Counted from the stretch's first letter, positions 15,275-24,194 are shown. The stretch is DNA of 64,000 bases from CAZLDI01 sp964558415 (GCA_964558415.1 CAZLDI010000004.1:104271-168270), one strand, 5' to 3'. Numbers and translations: made by a program. The notes: a model not told the origin generated them from the letters alone.

Positions 15275-15303
15275 TATTCTAAGGCGAAAGCGCAGTCTGG
15301 CAC
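15275..15303 (-). promoter_or_regulatory. Probable promoter giving a leaderless crotonase message
   Basis: On the minus strand GTGCCA (15303-15298), a 17-base spacer and TAGAAT (15280-15275) form a plausible promoter. The transcription start would fall at or next to the GTG start codon at 15268, leaving no room for a ribosome binding site. Confidence 0.4.
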
Positions 15304-15367
15304 ACAGGGGCGGTCAGGGGCATAGTTAGCGTATCCGCCGGATGCCAATGAGGAAGGGAGATGCGCG

Positions 15368-16234
15368 ATGAGCTGGGGAACCTGGGAACGCGTACGGGGC
15401 GCGGGACTCGACTTCAAGGAGATCGTGTACGAGAAAAAGGGCCACCCGGAGCTGGAGGGCGGCGTCGCACGAGTATCGTTCAACCGTCCTGACAAGTACA
15501 ACGCAATGACGATACACACGGTGGACGAGATGTTCCGGGCGTTCTACGACGCGAACCACGATCCGATGATCGGCGTGATCGTCCTAACAGGTGTGGGAGA
15601 GAACTTCGGGACCGGCGGCGACGTTGATTGGGAACAGTGGGGGTTGCGCGAGGCGTTTTACTTCCGCTATCCGCCGAACAGGCTGGTACGAATGTCGCGA
15701 AAGCCGGTGCTGGCGATGGTGCGAGGATACTGCATCGGCGGGCACAACCACCTGGCTTACTGTTGCGATTTCACGATCGCCGCGCAGAACGCGCAGTTCG
15801 GTCAGGCCGGGCCCAAAGTGTCCAGCCCGGCGGACGGGTTCTTCGTACCCTACCTGGCGCGGGTGGTGGGGGCGAAACGGGCACGCGAGATGTGGATGCT
15901 CTGCCGCCGGTACAGCGCCGACGACGCGTTCCGGATGGGGCTGGTCAACGCCGTCGTGGCGCCGGACCAGTTGGAGGACGAAGTCGACAGATGGTGCGAG
16001 GAGCTGCTGAGCGTCAGCCCCGGCTGTCTGGAGATACTGAAGGAAACGTTCGACCGGGAGATGGATGGCTTTCCGGAGATGGGCGTCATCTCCGGCAGCA
16101 TGTATCCAGACTGGTTCGATAGCGCGGAGGGCAAGGAGGGCGGCGCAGCGTTCGTGGAGAAGCGCAAGCCCCGGTTCTGGTCGATTCGCAAGCGTTCCGG
16201 AGGGAGCGAGAATATCGAAGGGCAGGCCGATTAA
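15368..16234 (+). CDS. BadI/MenB-like crotonase (probable ring-cleaving or ring-forming acyl-CoA enzyme)
   Basis: This 288-residue crotonase-fold protein most resembles BadI (2-ketocyclohexanecarboxyl-CoA hydrolase) and MenB. Shared stretches are FNRPDKYNAM, TGVGENFGTGGD, GYCIGGHNHLAYCCD, AQFGQAGPKVSS, YLARVVGAKRAREMW and YSADDAFRMGLVN. The hydratase Glu is His (GGHNHLA). BadI opens an alicyclic ring in anaerobic benzoate or cyclohexanecarboxylate breakdown; MenB closes a ring in menaquinone synthesis. The catabolic setting favours a BadI-like reaction, but no other men or bad gene is seen. GGAAGGGAG precedes the ATG. Its stop overlaps the facing dehydrogenase gene by 4 bases. Confidence 0.82.
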   Translation: MSWGTWERVRGAGLDFKEIVYEKKGHPELEGGVARVSFNRPDKYNAMTIHTVDEMFRAFYDANHDPMIGVIVLTGVGENFGTGGDVDWEQWGLREAFYFRYPPNRLVRMSRKPVLAMVRGYCIGGHNHLAYCCDFTIAAQNAQFGQAGPKVSSPADGFFVPYLARVVGAKRAREMWMLCRRYSADDAFRMGLVNAVVAPDQLEDEVDRWCEELLSVSPGCLEILKETFDREMDGFPEMGVISGSMYPDWFDSAEGKEGGAAFVEKRKPRFWSIRKRSGGSENIEGQAD

Positions 16235-17397
16235 TCGCGTGCCAAGCCGAGGCCGCGCTGCGCGATGATGTTCCGCTGTATCTCGCTGGTGCCTGCTGAG
16301 ATCGTCCAGTGGGTCGAGAGCAGGTACAAGAAGTTGTGCCGCCCTTCCACCGGGGCGCCGGGAGAGAACTGCGGCAGAACGCCGGGTAGTCCAAGCGCGT
16401 TCACGGACGTGTTGGCGAAGCGCTGGGCGATCTCGGTGGCGAACAGCTTGGAGGCCGAGGCCTCGTAGTTCGGCGCTCCACCGCGGTCCTGCAACCAGGC
16501 GACGCGGTAAGCGAGCCAGCGGCCTGCCTCCAGCTCGATGCGGTGATCGGCGAGCTTTACGCGAATGGTGGCCGAGTACCGGGTAGGCGTGGCCTTGATA
16601 TGGGCGACCAGCTCGTCGAACCAGCGGTGGAGTGCGCCGATCCGCGTGATGCCGGAGCGCTCGAAGTTGAGCGTCGTGGTGGTGACGTACCAGCCACGGT
16701 TCTCTTCGCCCAGCAGGTTCTCACGGGGCACGGCGACGTTGTCGAAGGTGGTCTCGTAGAAGCCGGCACGACCGGTCAGCTCAGGGATTGGCCTGTATGA
16801 GATGCCGGGGGAGCGCATGTCGATGAGGAAGTAGGAGAGACCCTTGTGCTTGGGGGCATCCGGGTCGGTGCGGGCAAGCAGGTGGACCCAGTCCGCGTAG
16901 GCTGCGCCGGAGGTCCAGATCTTGGTCCCGTTGATGATGTAATCATCGCCGTCACGCTCGGCGCGGGTCTCGACGGACGCGAGGTCTGAGCCGGCGTTCG
17001 GTTCCGAGAAGCCCTGGCACCAGGAGACGTCTCCGACGGCTATGGGAGGCAGGAAGCGACGCTTCTGCTCGTCGGTCCCGTGCGCCATGATGGCCGGACC
17101 GACGAGCGCGGTCGCCTGCGCGCCCGGCCCGCCGCCGATGGGCGCCCGCGCGTAGGTACACTCCTCTTTCATGATCGCCTGACGGATGTTCGTGGCGCCC
17201 CGGCCGCCGTACTCCTGGGGCCAGGCGAGGGTCAGCCAGCCACGCTCTGCCAGCTTCTTCTCGAAGGCGCGCTCCGCTCGATACTCGTCGTCACCATCGA
17301 CGGAGGCGTCGCCGGTGCCACCGAACCACTCCGCTTCGAGGAAGGCGCGGATCTCGCGGCGGAAGGCCTCGTCTTCGGGGGAGAAGCGAAAGTCCAA
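16231..17397 (-). CDS. Acyl-CoA dehydrogenase
   Basis: This FAD enzyme introduces a 2,3-double bond into an acyl-CoA. The 388 residues show the family's order: an N-terminal helical domain with WLTLAWPQEYGGRGAT (about residue 55), the WCQGFSEPNAGSDLASVETRA flavin-binding stretch (about 131-151), YIINGTKIWTSGAAYADW, a beta domain ending in PRENLLGEENRGWY, and the C-terminal SAGTSEIQRNIIAQRGLGL. It is the last gene of the minus-strand operon that begins with a CaiB pair at 22863, 30 bases after the crotonase upstream. Confidence 0.9.
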   Translation of the reverse strand: MDFRFSPEDEAFRREIRAFLEAEWFGGTGDASVDGDDEYRAERAFEKKLAERGWLTLAWPQEYGGRGATNIRQAIMKEECTYARAPIGGGPGAQATALVGPAIMAHGTDEQKRRFLPPIAVGDVSWCQGFSEPNAGSDLASVETRAERDGDDYIINGTKIWTSGAAYADWVHLLARTDPDAPKHKGLSYFLIDMRSPGISYRPIPELTGRAGFYETTFDNVAVPRENLLGEENRGWYVTTTTLNFERSGITRIGALHRWFDELVAHIKATPTRYSATIRVKLADHRIELEAGRWLAYRVAWLQDRGGAPNYEASASKLFATEIAQRFANTSVNALGLPGVLPQFSPGAPVEGRHNFLYLLSTHWTISAGTSEIQRNIIAQRGLGLARD

Positions 17398-17427
17398 GCC
17401 TCAGCCCAGCGGATTGGCGTTCAGGGC

Positions 17428-18222
17428 TTAGCGACCCTCGAACTGCGGGTCGCGCTTTTCCGTGAAGGCGCGTGTCGCCTCCTGGTGGTCGCGCGTGCGT
17501 CCGGTGAGCGCCTCCAGGGCGAGCGAGGCGTCGAGCGAATGAAGCATCGCCTGCTGGATCGTGCGCTGGACGCTGATCTTGGCAAAGCGAATCGCGAGCG
17601 CCGCGCCCTTCGAAAGCCGCTGCGCGAAGGCCATCGCTTCCTCAAGCACGCGGTCCGGGGGCACCACGTGATTGACGAGGCCGATGCGCTCCGCCTCCTG
17701 CGCGCTGAGCAGGTCGCCGGTCATCAGGTACTCCTTGGCGCGAGCAGGGCCCACCAGGAGGGGCCAGATCACCGCCCCGCCGTCGCCTGGGACGAGGCCG
17801 ACCTTCACATGTGGGTCGCCGATGCGGGCTGTGTCGGCCATGAAGACGACGTCGCAGAGTAGAGCGATCGTGGCGCCGAGGCCGACGGCGGCCCCGTTGA
17901 CTGCGGCGACGACGGGCTTCTCGATGCCAGCGAGATTGGCGGCGAGCTGGCGCGCGCCGGAGTCGAAGATGCCGCCCGGGCGGTCGTCGGTGAAGCCGCC
18001 GAAGTCCTTCACGTCACCGCCGGCGCAGAAGGCGCGGCCGGCGCCCGTGAGAACCACCGCTTTCACGTCGTCGTCGCGCTGGAGTTGGGCGAAGAGCTCT
18101 TCGAGCTCGTGGTGGGTCGCGCGGTTGATGGCGTTCAGGGATTCCGGACGGTTCAGCGTGCAGAGCGCGACGCCGTCCTTCAGCTCGACCTGTATGTTCT
18201 CGTAGCGTTCGTATCCGAGCAC
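17428..18222 (-). CDS. Crotonase-family protein of the DPHVKVGL type
   Basis: This 264-residue crotonase has FCAGGDVKDFGG and GAAVGLGATIALLCD as oxyanion-hole segments. At the two hydratase Glu positions it has Thr (GLGATIA) and His (GDPHVKVGLVPGDGG). That signature recurs in many enoyl-CoA hydratase/isomerase paralogues of catabolic actinobacteria and Chloroflexota, whose reactions are mostly unproved. The start is GTG 18222, with an ideal AGGAGGTAA eight bases upstream that overlaps the stop of the CaiB gene before it. It sits between CaiB and acyl-CoA dehydrogenase genes in one operon. Confidence 0.87.
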   Translation of the reverse strand: MLGYERYENIQVELKDGVALCTLNRPESLNAINRATHHELEELFAQLQRDDDVKAVVLTGAGRAFCAGGDVKDFGGFTDDRPGGIFDSGARQLAANLAGIEKPVVAAVNGAAVGLGATIALLCDVVFMADTARIGDPHVKVGLVPGDGGAVIWPLLVGPARAKEYLMTGDLLSAQEAERIGLVNHVVPPDRVLEEAMAFAQRLSKGAALAIRFAKISVQRTIQQAMLHSLDASLALEALTGRTRDHQEATRAFTEKRDPQFEGR

Positions 18223-18234
18223 TCTTATTACCTC

Positions 18235-19458
18235 CTAGATGACGCTGTCTTGCTTCAGCGCGGCGATATCTTCCCACGTCATGCCGAGCATCTCGCTGAG
18301 GACCTCCTCTGTGTGCTGGCCAAACTCCGGCGCCTCGCGGACGACCTGGGCGGGCGTCTGGCTGAAGCGGATGGGGTAGCCGATGACTTTAACGGTGCCC
18401 GCAACCGGATGTTCGAAGTTGACCACGTAGTCGTTCGCGAGCACCTGCGGGTCGCCGAGGACCTCGTAATAGTCGTGTACCGGGGAGTATGCGAAATGGA
18501 CGGCGCGCTTCTCGAACTCCCCGACCCATTCGTCGCGCGGACGGCCGGCGAGCGTCCGGTCGAGGATCGCGACGAGCTCTTCGGCGTTGTCGCGGCGGCC
18601 GCCCATCGCCGTCGCGAAGCGCGGATCCTTTTCGAGCTCATCAAGACCGAGCGCCGCACAGAACTCGCCCCAGAAGCGGTCGGCCTGGATCTCCGCGAAG
18701 AGGATCCACTTGCCGTCGCCGCAGCGGTAGTGGTTCGTGAGCGGGTTTCTCGCCCGAGTTCGAGAGTGGCGGACCCATGACTTCCCGCGAAAGCTTGTGA
18801 CACCGATGCCGAGGGACTGGAGGTGGAGCATGCTGCCGAGCAGCGAGGCGTCAAGCCTCTGCCCAACACCGGTCCGTTCGCGAGCGACAATGGCCGCGAG
18901 GATGCCCATCGTGAGCATCGTCGCGCCCATCTGGTCAGCGACGCCGGAGACGGTCTGGACGGGTTCCTCGAAGGCGCGGTCGCCCATGGCATACATGAGG
19001 CCGCTGCGCGCCTGGGCAGTCTGATCGAAGCCGCGACGCTCCGCCCAGGGGCCCTCCGGGCCGTAGGTGCTGGAAGTTGCGTAGATCAGGCGCGGGTTCC
19101 GGGCCGACAGCGCGTCGTAGTCGGCGCAGAGGCGGCGGGCGACGGCTGCGGTGTAGTTGGTGTAGAAGACATCGGTGCCTTCGACAAGGCGGTAAAGTAT
19201 GCCGCGGCCCTTCTCTTGCTTCAGATCGAGCGTGAGGCTGCGCTGGTTGCGGTTAGCGGCCTCGAAGCCGGCGTGGCGTCCGCCGGCCATAGCCATCGCC
19301 TCACCGTACATGGCACCCATGCCGCGATAGGCATCACCCTGGGTGGGGTGCTCGATCTTGATCACGTCCGCGCCCAGGTCGCCGAGCATGTAGCCGGCGC
19401 TGGAGGGGGTGAACTGGGACCAGTTGATGACTCTGATCCCGGCGAGCGGTCCTGCCAT
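18235..19458 (-). CDS. CaiB/BaiF (type III) CoA-transferase, single domain, active-site Asp present
   Basis: The enzyme moves CoA from an acyl-CoA to a free carboxylic acid, so it can activate a substrate without ATP. Its 407 residues are the usual length. Motifs: GIRVINWSQFTPSSAGYMLG at the N-terminus, LGADVIKIEHP, NRNQRSLTLDL, and the catalytic Asp about residue 175 in SGVADQMG. RERTGVGQRLDASLL follows at the expected distance. It stands alone in this operon, between two crotonase genes, and so could work as a normal interlocked homodimer. Confidence 0.9.
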   Translation of the reverse strand: MAGPLAGIRVINWSQFTPSSAGYMLGDLGADVIKIEHPTQGDAYRGMGAMYGEAMAMAGGRHAGFEAANRNQRSLTLDLKQEKGRGILYRLVEGTDVFYTNYTAAVARRLCADYDALSARNPRLIYATSSTYGPEGPWAERRGFDQTAQARSGLMYAMGDRAFEEPVQTVSGVADQMGATMLTMGILAAIVARERTGVGQRLDASLLGSMLHLQSLGIGVTSFRGKSWVRHSRTRARNPLTNHYRCGDGKWILFAEIQADRFWGEFCAALGLDELEKDPRFATAMGGRRDNAEELVAILDRTLAGRPRDEWVGEFEKRAVHFAYSPVHDYYEVLGDPQVLANDYVVNFEHPVAGTVKVIGYPIRFSQTPAQVVREAPEFGQHTEEVLSEMLGMTWEDIAALKQDSVI

Positions 19459-19483
19459 GGTCAGGGGACCATCGCGGGCGCGC

Positions 19484-20389
19484 CTAGCGGAAGCCGAGGT
19501 CGGCCCAGCGCTGCTCGCGCTCGGCGAACGCGCCGGTGACGCCGAGCTCCTGGCGGCGCTTCAAGAAGTTGAAGTCCTCGTCGTCCCACTTGAGGTTGGT
19601 GAAGAGCGGGTAGGCCAGTGCGCCGGCCGTGAACTGGCCGTTCATGCCCAGGAGATCGAGCATCATGAGGGTGTGTGTCTTGGCGATCATCAGGCCGTCC
19701 GCCGGGTTGAGAGCGACGGCCTGCGCCCAGCGCATCGTTTCCTCTTCCAGCTTATCGTCGGGCACCACGTCGTTGAGCACGCCCCAATCCTTCGCCGTCT
19801 GGGCGTCGATGGTGCGGCCGGTGAGCTGCCATTCACGCATGCGCTTGTAACCGAGGGTGAAAAGCTGGATGTGCTGCCAGCCCATGGAGAGTCCGGAGAA
19901 GCCGACGCGCTGCTGGCGCTGGCTGAAGCGGGCGCGCTCGCCGGCGATGGCGATGTCGCAACACATGAGCATGGCGAGGCCGACGCCGATCGTCCAGCCG
20001 TGGGCCTGGCAGATGATGGTCTTGGGGCAGTAAAGGAGGGAGCGGTACATGCCATTGAGCCAGGTGAGCACGGCCTTGATGCGCACACGCTGAGACGGCT
20101 TAACGCCCTTGGCGCCGCCGTAGGTGTCGTACGGCGCCAGGTGCAGGTCGTCGCCGGAGCAGAAGGACTTGCCGTTGCCGCGCAGGATGATGACCTTCAC
20201 GTCGTCATCATCAACAGCCATCGCGATCTTGCGGGACACTTCGTTGAACTGGTCCGGCGGGAACAACGCATTGTGGACCTGCGGGCGGTTGAGGGTTACG
20301 GCGACGATGTCCTTGGTAAGTTTCTCGTAGAGGACGGTTTCATCGAGCGGGCGTTCGAGGGTGTATACCTTCGCTTCGGTCGTGGTCAT
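19484..20389 (-). CDS. Crotonase-family protein, 301 aa
   Basis: The protein has the crotonase core: VTLNRPQVHNALFP, the oxyanion segment SFCSGDDLHL, and AHGWTIGVGLAMLMCCD. The hydratase Glu positions are Ala (GVGLAML) and a Gln/Arg-rich stretch (FSQRQQRVGFSGLSMG). At 301 residues it is longer than the usual 260 because of an N-terminal extension (about 25 residues) and a C-terminal tail with WDDEDFNFLKRR. AGGAGGCGC lies just before the ATG at 20389. Position in the operon suggests action on the product of the CaiB pair. The reaction cannot be told from sequence. Confidence 0.86.
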   Translation of the reverse strand: MTTTEAKVYTLERPLDETVLYEKLTKDIVAVTLNRPQVHNALFPPDQFNEVSRKIAMAVDDDDVKVIILRGNGKSFCSGDDLHLAPYDTYGGAKGVKPSQRVRIKAVLTWLNGMYRSLLYCPKTIICQAHGWTIGVGLAMLMCCDIAIAGERARFSQRQQRVGFSGLSMGWQHIQLFTLGYKRMREWQLTGRTIDAQTAKDWGVLNDVVPDDKLEEETMRWAQAVALNPADGLMIAKTHTLMMLDLLGMNGQFTAGALAYPLFTNLKWDDEDFNFLKRRQELGVTGAFAEREQRWADLGFR

Positions 20390-20449
20390 GATGCGCCTCC
20401 TGTGCTAGCAGACGATACCACGAAAACGCTTGTTTGTCTCTGCCGAGGG

Positions 20450-21730
20450 CTAGTCGGCAGTAGCCAGAATCTCGTCGCCCAAGACGCCCTCTCGCTCGAG
20501 TTCATCGACCTCGGCGTCTGACCGGCCGAGGATGCGCGTCAGCACCTCTCGATTGTGCTGGCCGAAGGTGGGGGCCGGCCGGTCGATGGGTTGGGGCGAG
20601 TCACCGCGCGCCCAGAGAGACGAGGCTCGGACCTCCACGCCGAAGGCCGGGTGCGTGACCTCCTGAAACATGCCGCGCGAATTCAGTTGAGGGTCCCGCC
20701 TGAGCTGGCGATAGTCGATGGCCGCGCCCACCGGCACGCCGGCTGCCTGGAGCTGCGCTTCGATATCGCGCGCATCGCGGACGGAGGTCCAATCTTCGAT
20801 CTTCGCGTCGATCTCGTCGTGATGCTCGCGGCGGCCAGCCGCCGTCCCGAATCGCGCGTCCGCCGTCCAGTTGCCAGCCACGACTTCGCGAAAGGCGTGC
20901 CAGTCGCGGTCGTCTCGGATGCTGATAGCTAACCACTCGTCGTCACCGCGGGCGCGATAGACGCCCTGGGGCGCGAAGACGGGGTGCCGGTTGCCACGAT
21001 GCGGGCGCTCCGAACCGTTCATCGAATAGTCCGTGAACACCGCGCCGATGCCAAAGCTAAGGGCGTCGCGCAGGGCGACATCGAAGTAGCCGCCTGCCCC
21101 GGTACGCCGCTGGGTTCGCACCGCCATCAGCACCACAGACAGGGCCGTGAGGGCGCCGACAGGATCGCCGTAACTGAAGCCTGTCTTGGCCGGTGTCGGA
21201 TCGCCAAGGTAACCGTTCAGCGAAAACAACCCGCTCGCGACTTCCACGGGGCTGCCGAGCGCCATCGCATCCCTGTCGGGGAGGGTCTGACCGTAGCCCG
21301 AGAGGGATATATAGACGAGACCGGGGCGCGCACGCGCGAGGTCTTCGTAGCGGATGCCGAGCTTCTCCTTGACGTGAGGGCGGTGGTTCTCGACGAAGAT
21401 GTGAGAGTGCGACACGAGGTCGAGAAGCACTTCGCGACCGCGGGCTTCGCGCAGCTCGACGGCAAGGCCAAGCTTCCCCCTGTTCCATTCGTTGAAGTGC
21501 TGATTGAGGTTCGAGCGTTCCTGCGGAGTCATGGGGCGCTGCGTGCCACGGACCCCGCGGTTGACGTCTATCACGGTGCGCATCGGGTCCCAGCTGGATG
21601 GAGACTCGACCTTTATCACCTCAGCGCCAAGGTCGTGCAGCATCATGCTGAGGTAGGGACCCGCCCAGTAGACGGACCAGTCGACGACGCGGACACCGTT
21701 GAGGGGAAGCCGGCCGGAGCGCCAGTCCAT
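20450..21730 (-). CDS. CaiB/BaiF CoA-transferase, catalytic member of a split pair
   Basis: This is a type III CoA-transferase of 426 residues. The start at 21730 forms a TGATG overlap with the stop of the upstream gene, so the two are translationally coupled. Motifs: NGVRVVDWSVYWAGPYLSMM, LGAEVIKVES, and the catalytic Asp near residue 189 in GFSYGDPVGA, with RTGAGGYFDVA following at the expected distance. The upstream partner is also CaiB-like but has Glu at this place. The open frame continues upstream to 22540, but that part is only an antisense shadow of the neighbour. Confidence 0.88.
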   Translation of the reverse strand: MDWRSGRLPLNGVRVVDWSVYWAGPYLSMMLHDLGAEVIKVESPSSWDPMRTVIDVNRGVRGTQRPMTPQERSNLNQHFNEWNRGKLGLAVELREARGREVLLDLVSHSHIFVENHRPHVKEKLGIRYEDLARARPGLVYISLSGYGQTLPDRDAMALGSPVEVASGLFSLNGYLGDPTPAKTGFSYGDPVGALTALSVVLMAVRTQRRTGAGGYFDVALRDALSFGIGAVFTDYSMNGSERPHRGNRHPVFAPQGVYRARGDDEWLAISIRDDRDWHAFREVVAGNWTADARFGTAAGRREHHDEIDAKIEDWTSVRDARDIEAQLQAAGVPVGAAIDYRQLRRDPQLNSRGMFQEVTHPAFGVEVRASSLWARGDSPQPIDRPAPTFGQHNREVLTRILGRSDAEVDELEREGVLGDEILATAD

Positions 21731-22863
21731 CAGCACAGTGCCCCCGGGACATCTGGAAGTAGCTCCGCGTTGCCTTCGCCCAGAAGGGGGGCGGGGCGAA
21801 GGGGAACCGCGGAGGCATCCAGCCAGGGCGGCCCGAGGACCGATATCTCGCCGGCGCGTTCGTGGGTAACCGTCTGGACGAAGCGGCGGTTGCGCCACTG
21901 CTCCGAGCGCAGCAGACGCTCCGGGGTCTCGGCGACGGTCAGGGGAAAACCACGTTGCGAGAATGCTCGCAGTTCGTCGCTGGTCTTGCTCAGTGTCCAG
22001 GTGGTGAGGACCGCCTGGAGTTCGTCGTTGCTGTCGAGGCGGCCAGCCTGGGTGGAGAAGCGCTCGTCGTTCAGCTGTTCGATCTGGGCGACTGACTTGA
22101 GTTGCTCCCAGAGCGCAGGTGCGAAGGCGGAGAGGAACACCCAACCGTCCGCGCAGGGATAGACGCCGTAGACCGCGGAGACGTTGAGCCCCGCGCGCTC
22201 CGCCATCACGTCCAGGTTCACGGTGAGGGAGCGGCCCTCCAGATTGTTGGCGACGACATCCTGAACGGAGAGGTCCAGGTGCTCGCCGTGGCCTGTGGCA
22301 TCTCGCAGAAGGAGATTCGCGAGGGTACCCGCGAAGGCCGCGAGTCCAGCCTGATACTCTGCCTGCGAGCCGAAGTTGCAAAGCGGTGGCTTGCCCGGAT
22401 CCCCGGTGACCTTGAGCTGGGCGCCGAGGGCCATCGAGATGAGGTTGGTGGCGGAGTAGTGACGGTAGGGTCCGGTGCAACCAAACGGTGTCACCTGTGT
22501 CATCAGGAGGGCGGGATTCGCCGCAGTTAAGGCGTCCCACGTGAGGCGAGCCGCGCCAAGCGCGTCGTCCGTCAGGTCGGTGAGGAACACGTCCGCGCCG
22601 AGCACGAGCTCGCGTACACGCTCCGGCGGGCGGGTGAAGTCGACGGTCACAGAGCGCTTACTCGCATTGACATGGAGGTGCGCGGCCGACGTCTCCGAGT
22701 CCGGCATGTCCCGCAGGAAGGGGCCCTCGTGACGCAGAAAGTGGCCTTCCAGCGGCTCCACGAGGACGACCGTCCCGCCCGCGTCCGCAAACAGACGTCC
22801 GGCGAAGGCCGCGGCGGAGGCGGTACTGATTTCAACGACGCGAATATCCTCGAGCGCTCTCAC
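21730..22863 (-). CDS. CaiB/BaiF-like protein, degenerate member of a split pair (Glu at the active-site position)
   Basis: This CaiB-fold protein has LEDIRVVEISTASAAAFAGR, TGPYRHYSATNL and ATGHGEHLDLS in the family order. The residue aligned with the catalytic Asp is Glu (SQAEYQAG). Counting from the GTG at 22863 it is residue 169. I chose that start because the conserved domain begins with its second codon and a TACAGT box ends seven bases before it. A longer frame reaches 22938. It lies first in a six-gene operon and overlaps the catalytic CaiB gene by one base. It may be a partner subunit with little activity of its own, or may use Glu. Confidence 0.82.
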   Translation of the reverse strand: MRALEDIRVVEISTASAAAFAGRLFADAGGTVVLVEPLEGHFLRHEGPFLRDMPDSETSAAHLHVNASKRSVTVDFTRPPERVRELVLGADVFLTDLTDDALGAARLTWDALTAANPALLMTQVTPFGCTGPYRHYSATNLISMALGAQLKVTGDPGKPPLCNFGSQAEYQAGLAAFAGTLANLLLRDATGHGEHLDLSVQDVVANNLEGRSLTVNLDVMAERAGLNVSAVYGVYPCADGWVFLSAFAPALWEQLKSVAQIEQLNDERFSTQAGRLDSNDELQAVLTTWTLSKTSDELRAFSQRGFPLTVAETPERLLRSEQWRNRRFVQTVTHERAGEISVLGPPWLDASAVPLRPAPLLGEGNAELLPDVPGALC

Positions 22864-22870
22864 AATTGGT

Positions 22871-22900
22871 ACTGTACTGCCAGCAGTGAGGCGGAGTGAA
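22871..22900 (-). promoter_or_regulatory. Probable promoter for the minus-strand CaiB-pair operon
   Basis: Read on the minus strand, TTCACT (22900-22895) and TACAGT (22876-22871) are 18 bases apart. The -10 ends seven bases before the GTG at 22863, so the message would be leaderless. It lies in the 110-base gap facing the plus-strand operon. Confidence 0.4.
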
Positions 22901-22973
22901 TACGCTTCCTGCCCGGCCGACATTGACCTATGAAGCAAAGCGCGCTACGAATGCGTGAGGAAGAGGCACGAAC

Positions 22974-24143
22974 ATTCTGGCGCTGGAAGGGATCCGCATC
23001 CTGGACATGGCCCGGCTGGGGCCGGGGCCACACTGCGCTCAGATCCTGGGCGACCTGGGCGCGGAGATCATCAGGGTGGAGGAGCCGGGGCCCGGTGAAG
23101 GCAGGCGGGCAGGACGGATCATCCGCTTTCCCGGGGACGCCGCGATTCGCAGGAACTCTCGCAGCATCGCCCTGAATCTGAAATCCGCAGGCGCGCTCGC
23201 GGTGTTCTTCAAGCTGGCGGCGACCTCGGACGTGATTGTGGAAGGCTTCCGCCCGGGGGTGGTAAAGCGGCTTGGCGTGGACTATGAAGCAGTGCGAGCG
23301 GTGAAGGCCGATATCATATATGCCTCGCTCAGCGGCTATGGGCAGACGGGTCCGTACAGGGACTACGTGGGCCATGACATCAACTACCAGGCGATCACAG
23401 GAATGCTGGGGATGACGGGGCACACGGACGGTCCGCCGGTGATCCCCGGAAATACTGTCGCGGACAACGCGGGCGGCGGAATGAATGCCGTGATTGGGAT
23501 TCTGACAGCGCTACTAGTGAAAGAGCGTACCGGTAAGGGGCAGTACATCGACTCAGCGATGGTGGACGGCCTGGCGACGATGATGTTCTTGAACATCGAC
23601 GACTATCTGACGACAGGCGTGGCGCCCCAGCGTGGGCGGACGATCACGACCGGACTGTATCCCTGGTACAACGTCTACGAAACGAAGGACGCGAAATACG
23701 TGGCGGTGGGCGCGATCGAGCCGTGGTTCTTCGAGACTCTCTGCCGCCTGCTGGGCCTGGAGGAGTTCGCCGCGGACCAGTACAGCGAAGAGCGGCAGGC
23801 AGCGATGTTCGACGCATTCCGCCGCGTGTTCAAGACGAAGACTCGCGATGCGTGGGTGAAGCTGCTGATGCCCGAGGAGACGTGCGTGAGCCCGGTGTAC
23901 ACGCTTGACGATGTAGCGCATGACCAGCACCTGCGGGAACGAGGCATGATCGTAGACACAGAGTGGGGCGAGCAGGTGGGTGTGATGGTGCACCTGTCGG
24001 AGACGCCCGCATCGATACGCACGCGCGGGCCGGAACTGGGAGGGGATACAGCCGCGATTCTAAGGGAGCTGGGGTATGGCGACCGGGAAATCTCTGGGCT
24101 TCGCCGCGAGGGGGGCGATCACGTGAGGCGCCAAGGCGGCTGA
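22974..24143 (+). CDS. CaiB/BaiF CoA-transferase with apparent ATT start
   Basis: This is a type III CoA-transferase with the active-site Asp in TVADNAGGG and RTGKGQYIDSAM at the right distance. The first standard start, ATG 23007, would cut off LALEGIRILD, the conserved first strand of the family. That segment is present in frame upstream, bounded by TGA at 22956. GAGGAAGAGG at 22956-22965 stands eight bases before ATT 22974, which I take as the start (389 residues). It opens a nine-gene plus-strand operon with acyl-CoA dehydrogenases, a hydratase and a thiolase-like protein, so it probably activates that pathway's substrate. Confidence 0.82.
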   Translation: MLALEGIRILDMARLGPGPHCAQILGDLGAEIIRVEEPGPGEGRRAGRIIRFPGDAAIRRNSRSIALNLKSAGALAVFFKLAATSDVIVEGFRPGVVKRLGVDYEAVRAVKADIIYASLSGYGQTGPYRDYVGHDINYQAITGMLGMTGHTDGPPVIPGNTVADNAGGGMNAVIGILTALLVKERTGKGQYIDSAMVDGLATMMFLNIDDYLTTGVAPQRGRTITTGLYPWYNVYETKDAKYVAVGAIEPWFFETLCRLLGLEEFAADQYSEERQAAMFDAFRRVFKTKTRDAWVKLLMPEETCVSPVYTLDDVAHDQHLRERGMIVDTEWGEQVGVMVHLSETPASIRTRGPELGGDTAAILRELGYGDREISGLRREGGDHVRRQGG

Positions 24144-24194
24144 CCGCGGAAATGCGGTAGAATACAGCGACCTGATACGCCTCAGGAGGGCTGT

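Noticed and set aside
20450..22540. A 696-residue open frame that would fuse a long extra N-terminus to the CaiB protein at 20450
   Set aside because: The extra 270 residues are Arg/Pro-rich, match no family and lie antiparallel in frame-shifted register over the upstream CaiB gene. The ATG at 21730 with the TGATG overlap is the clear start.
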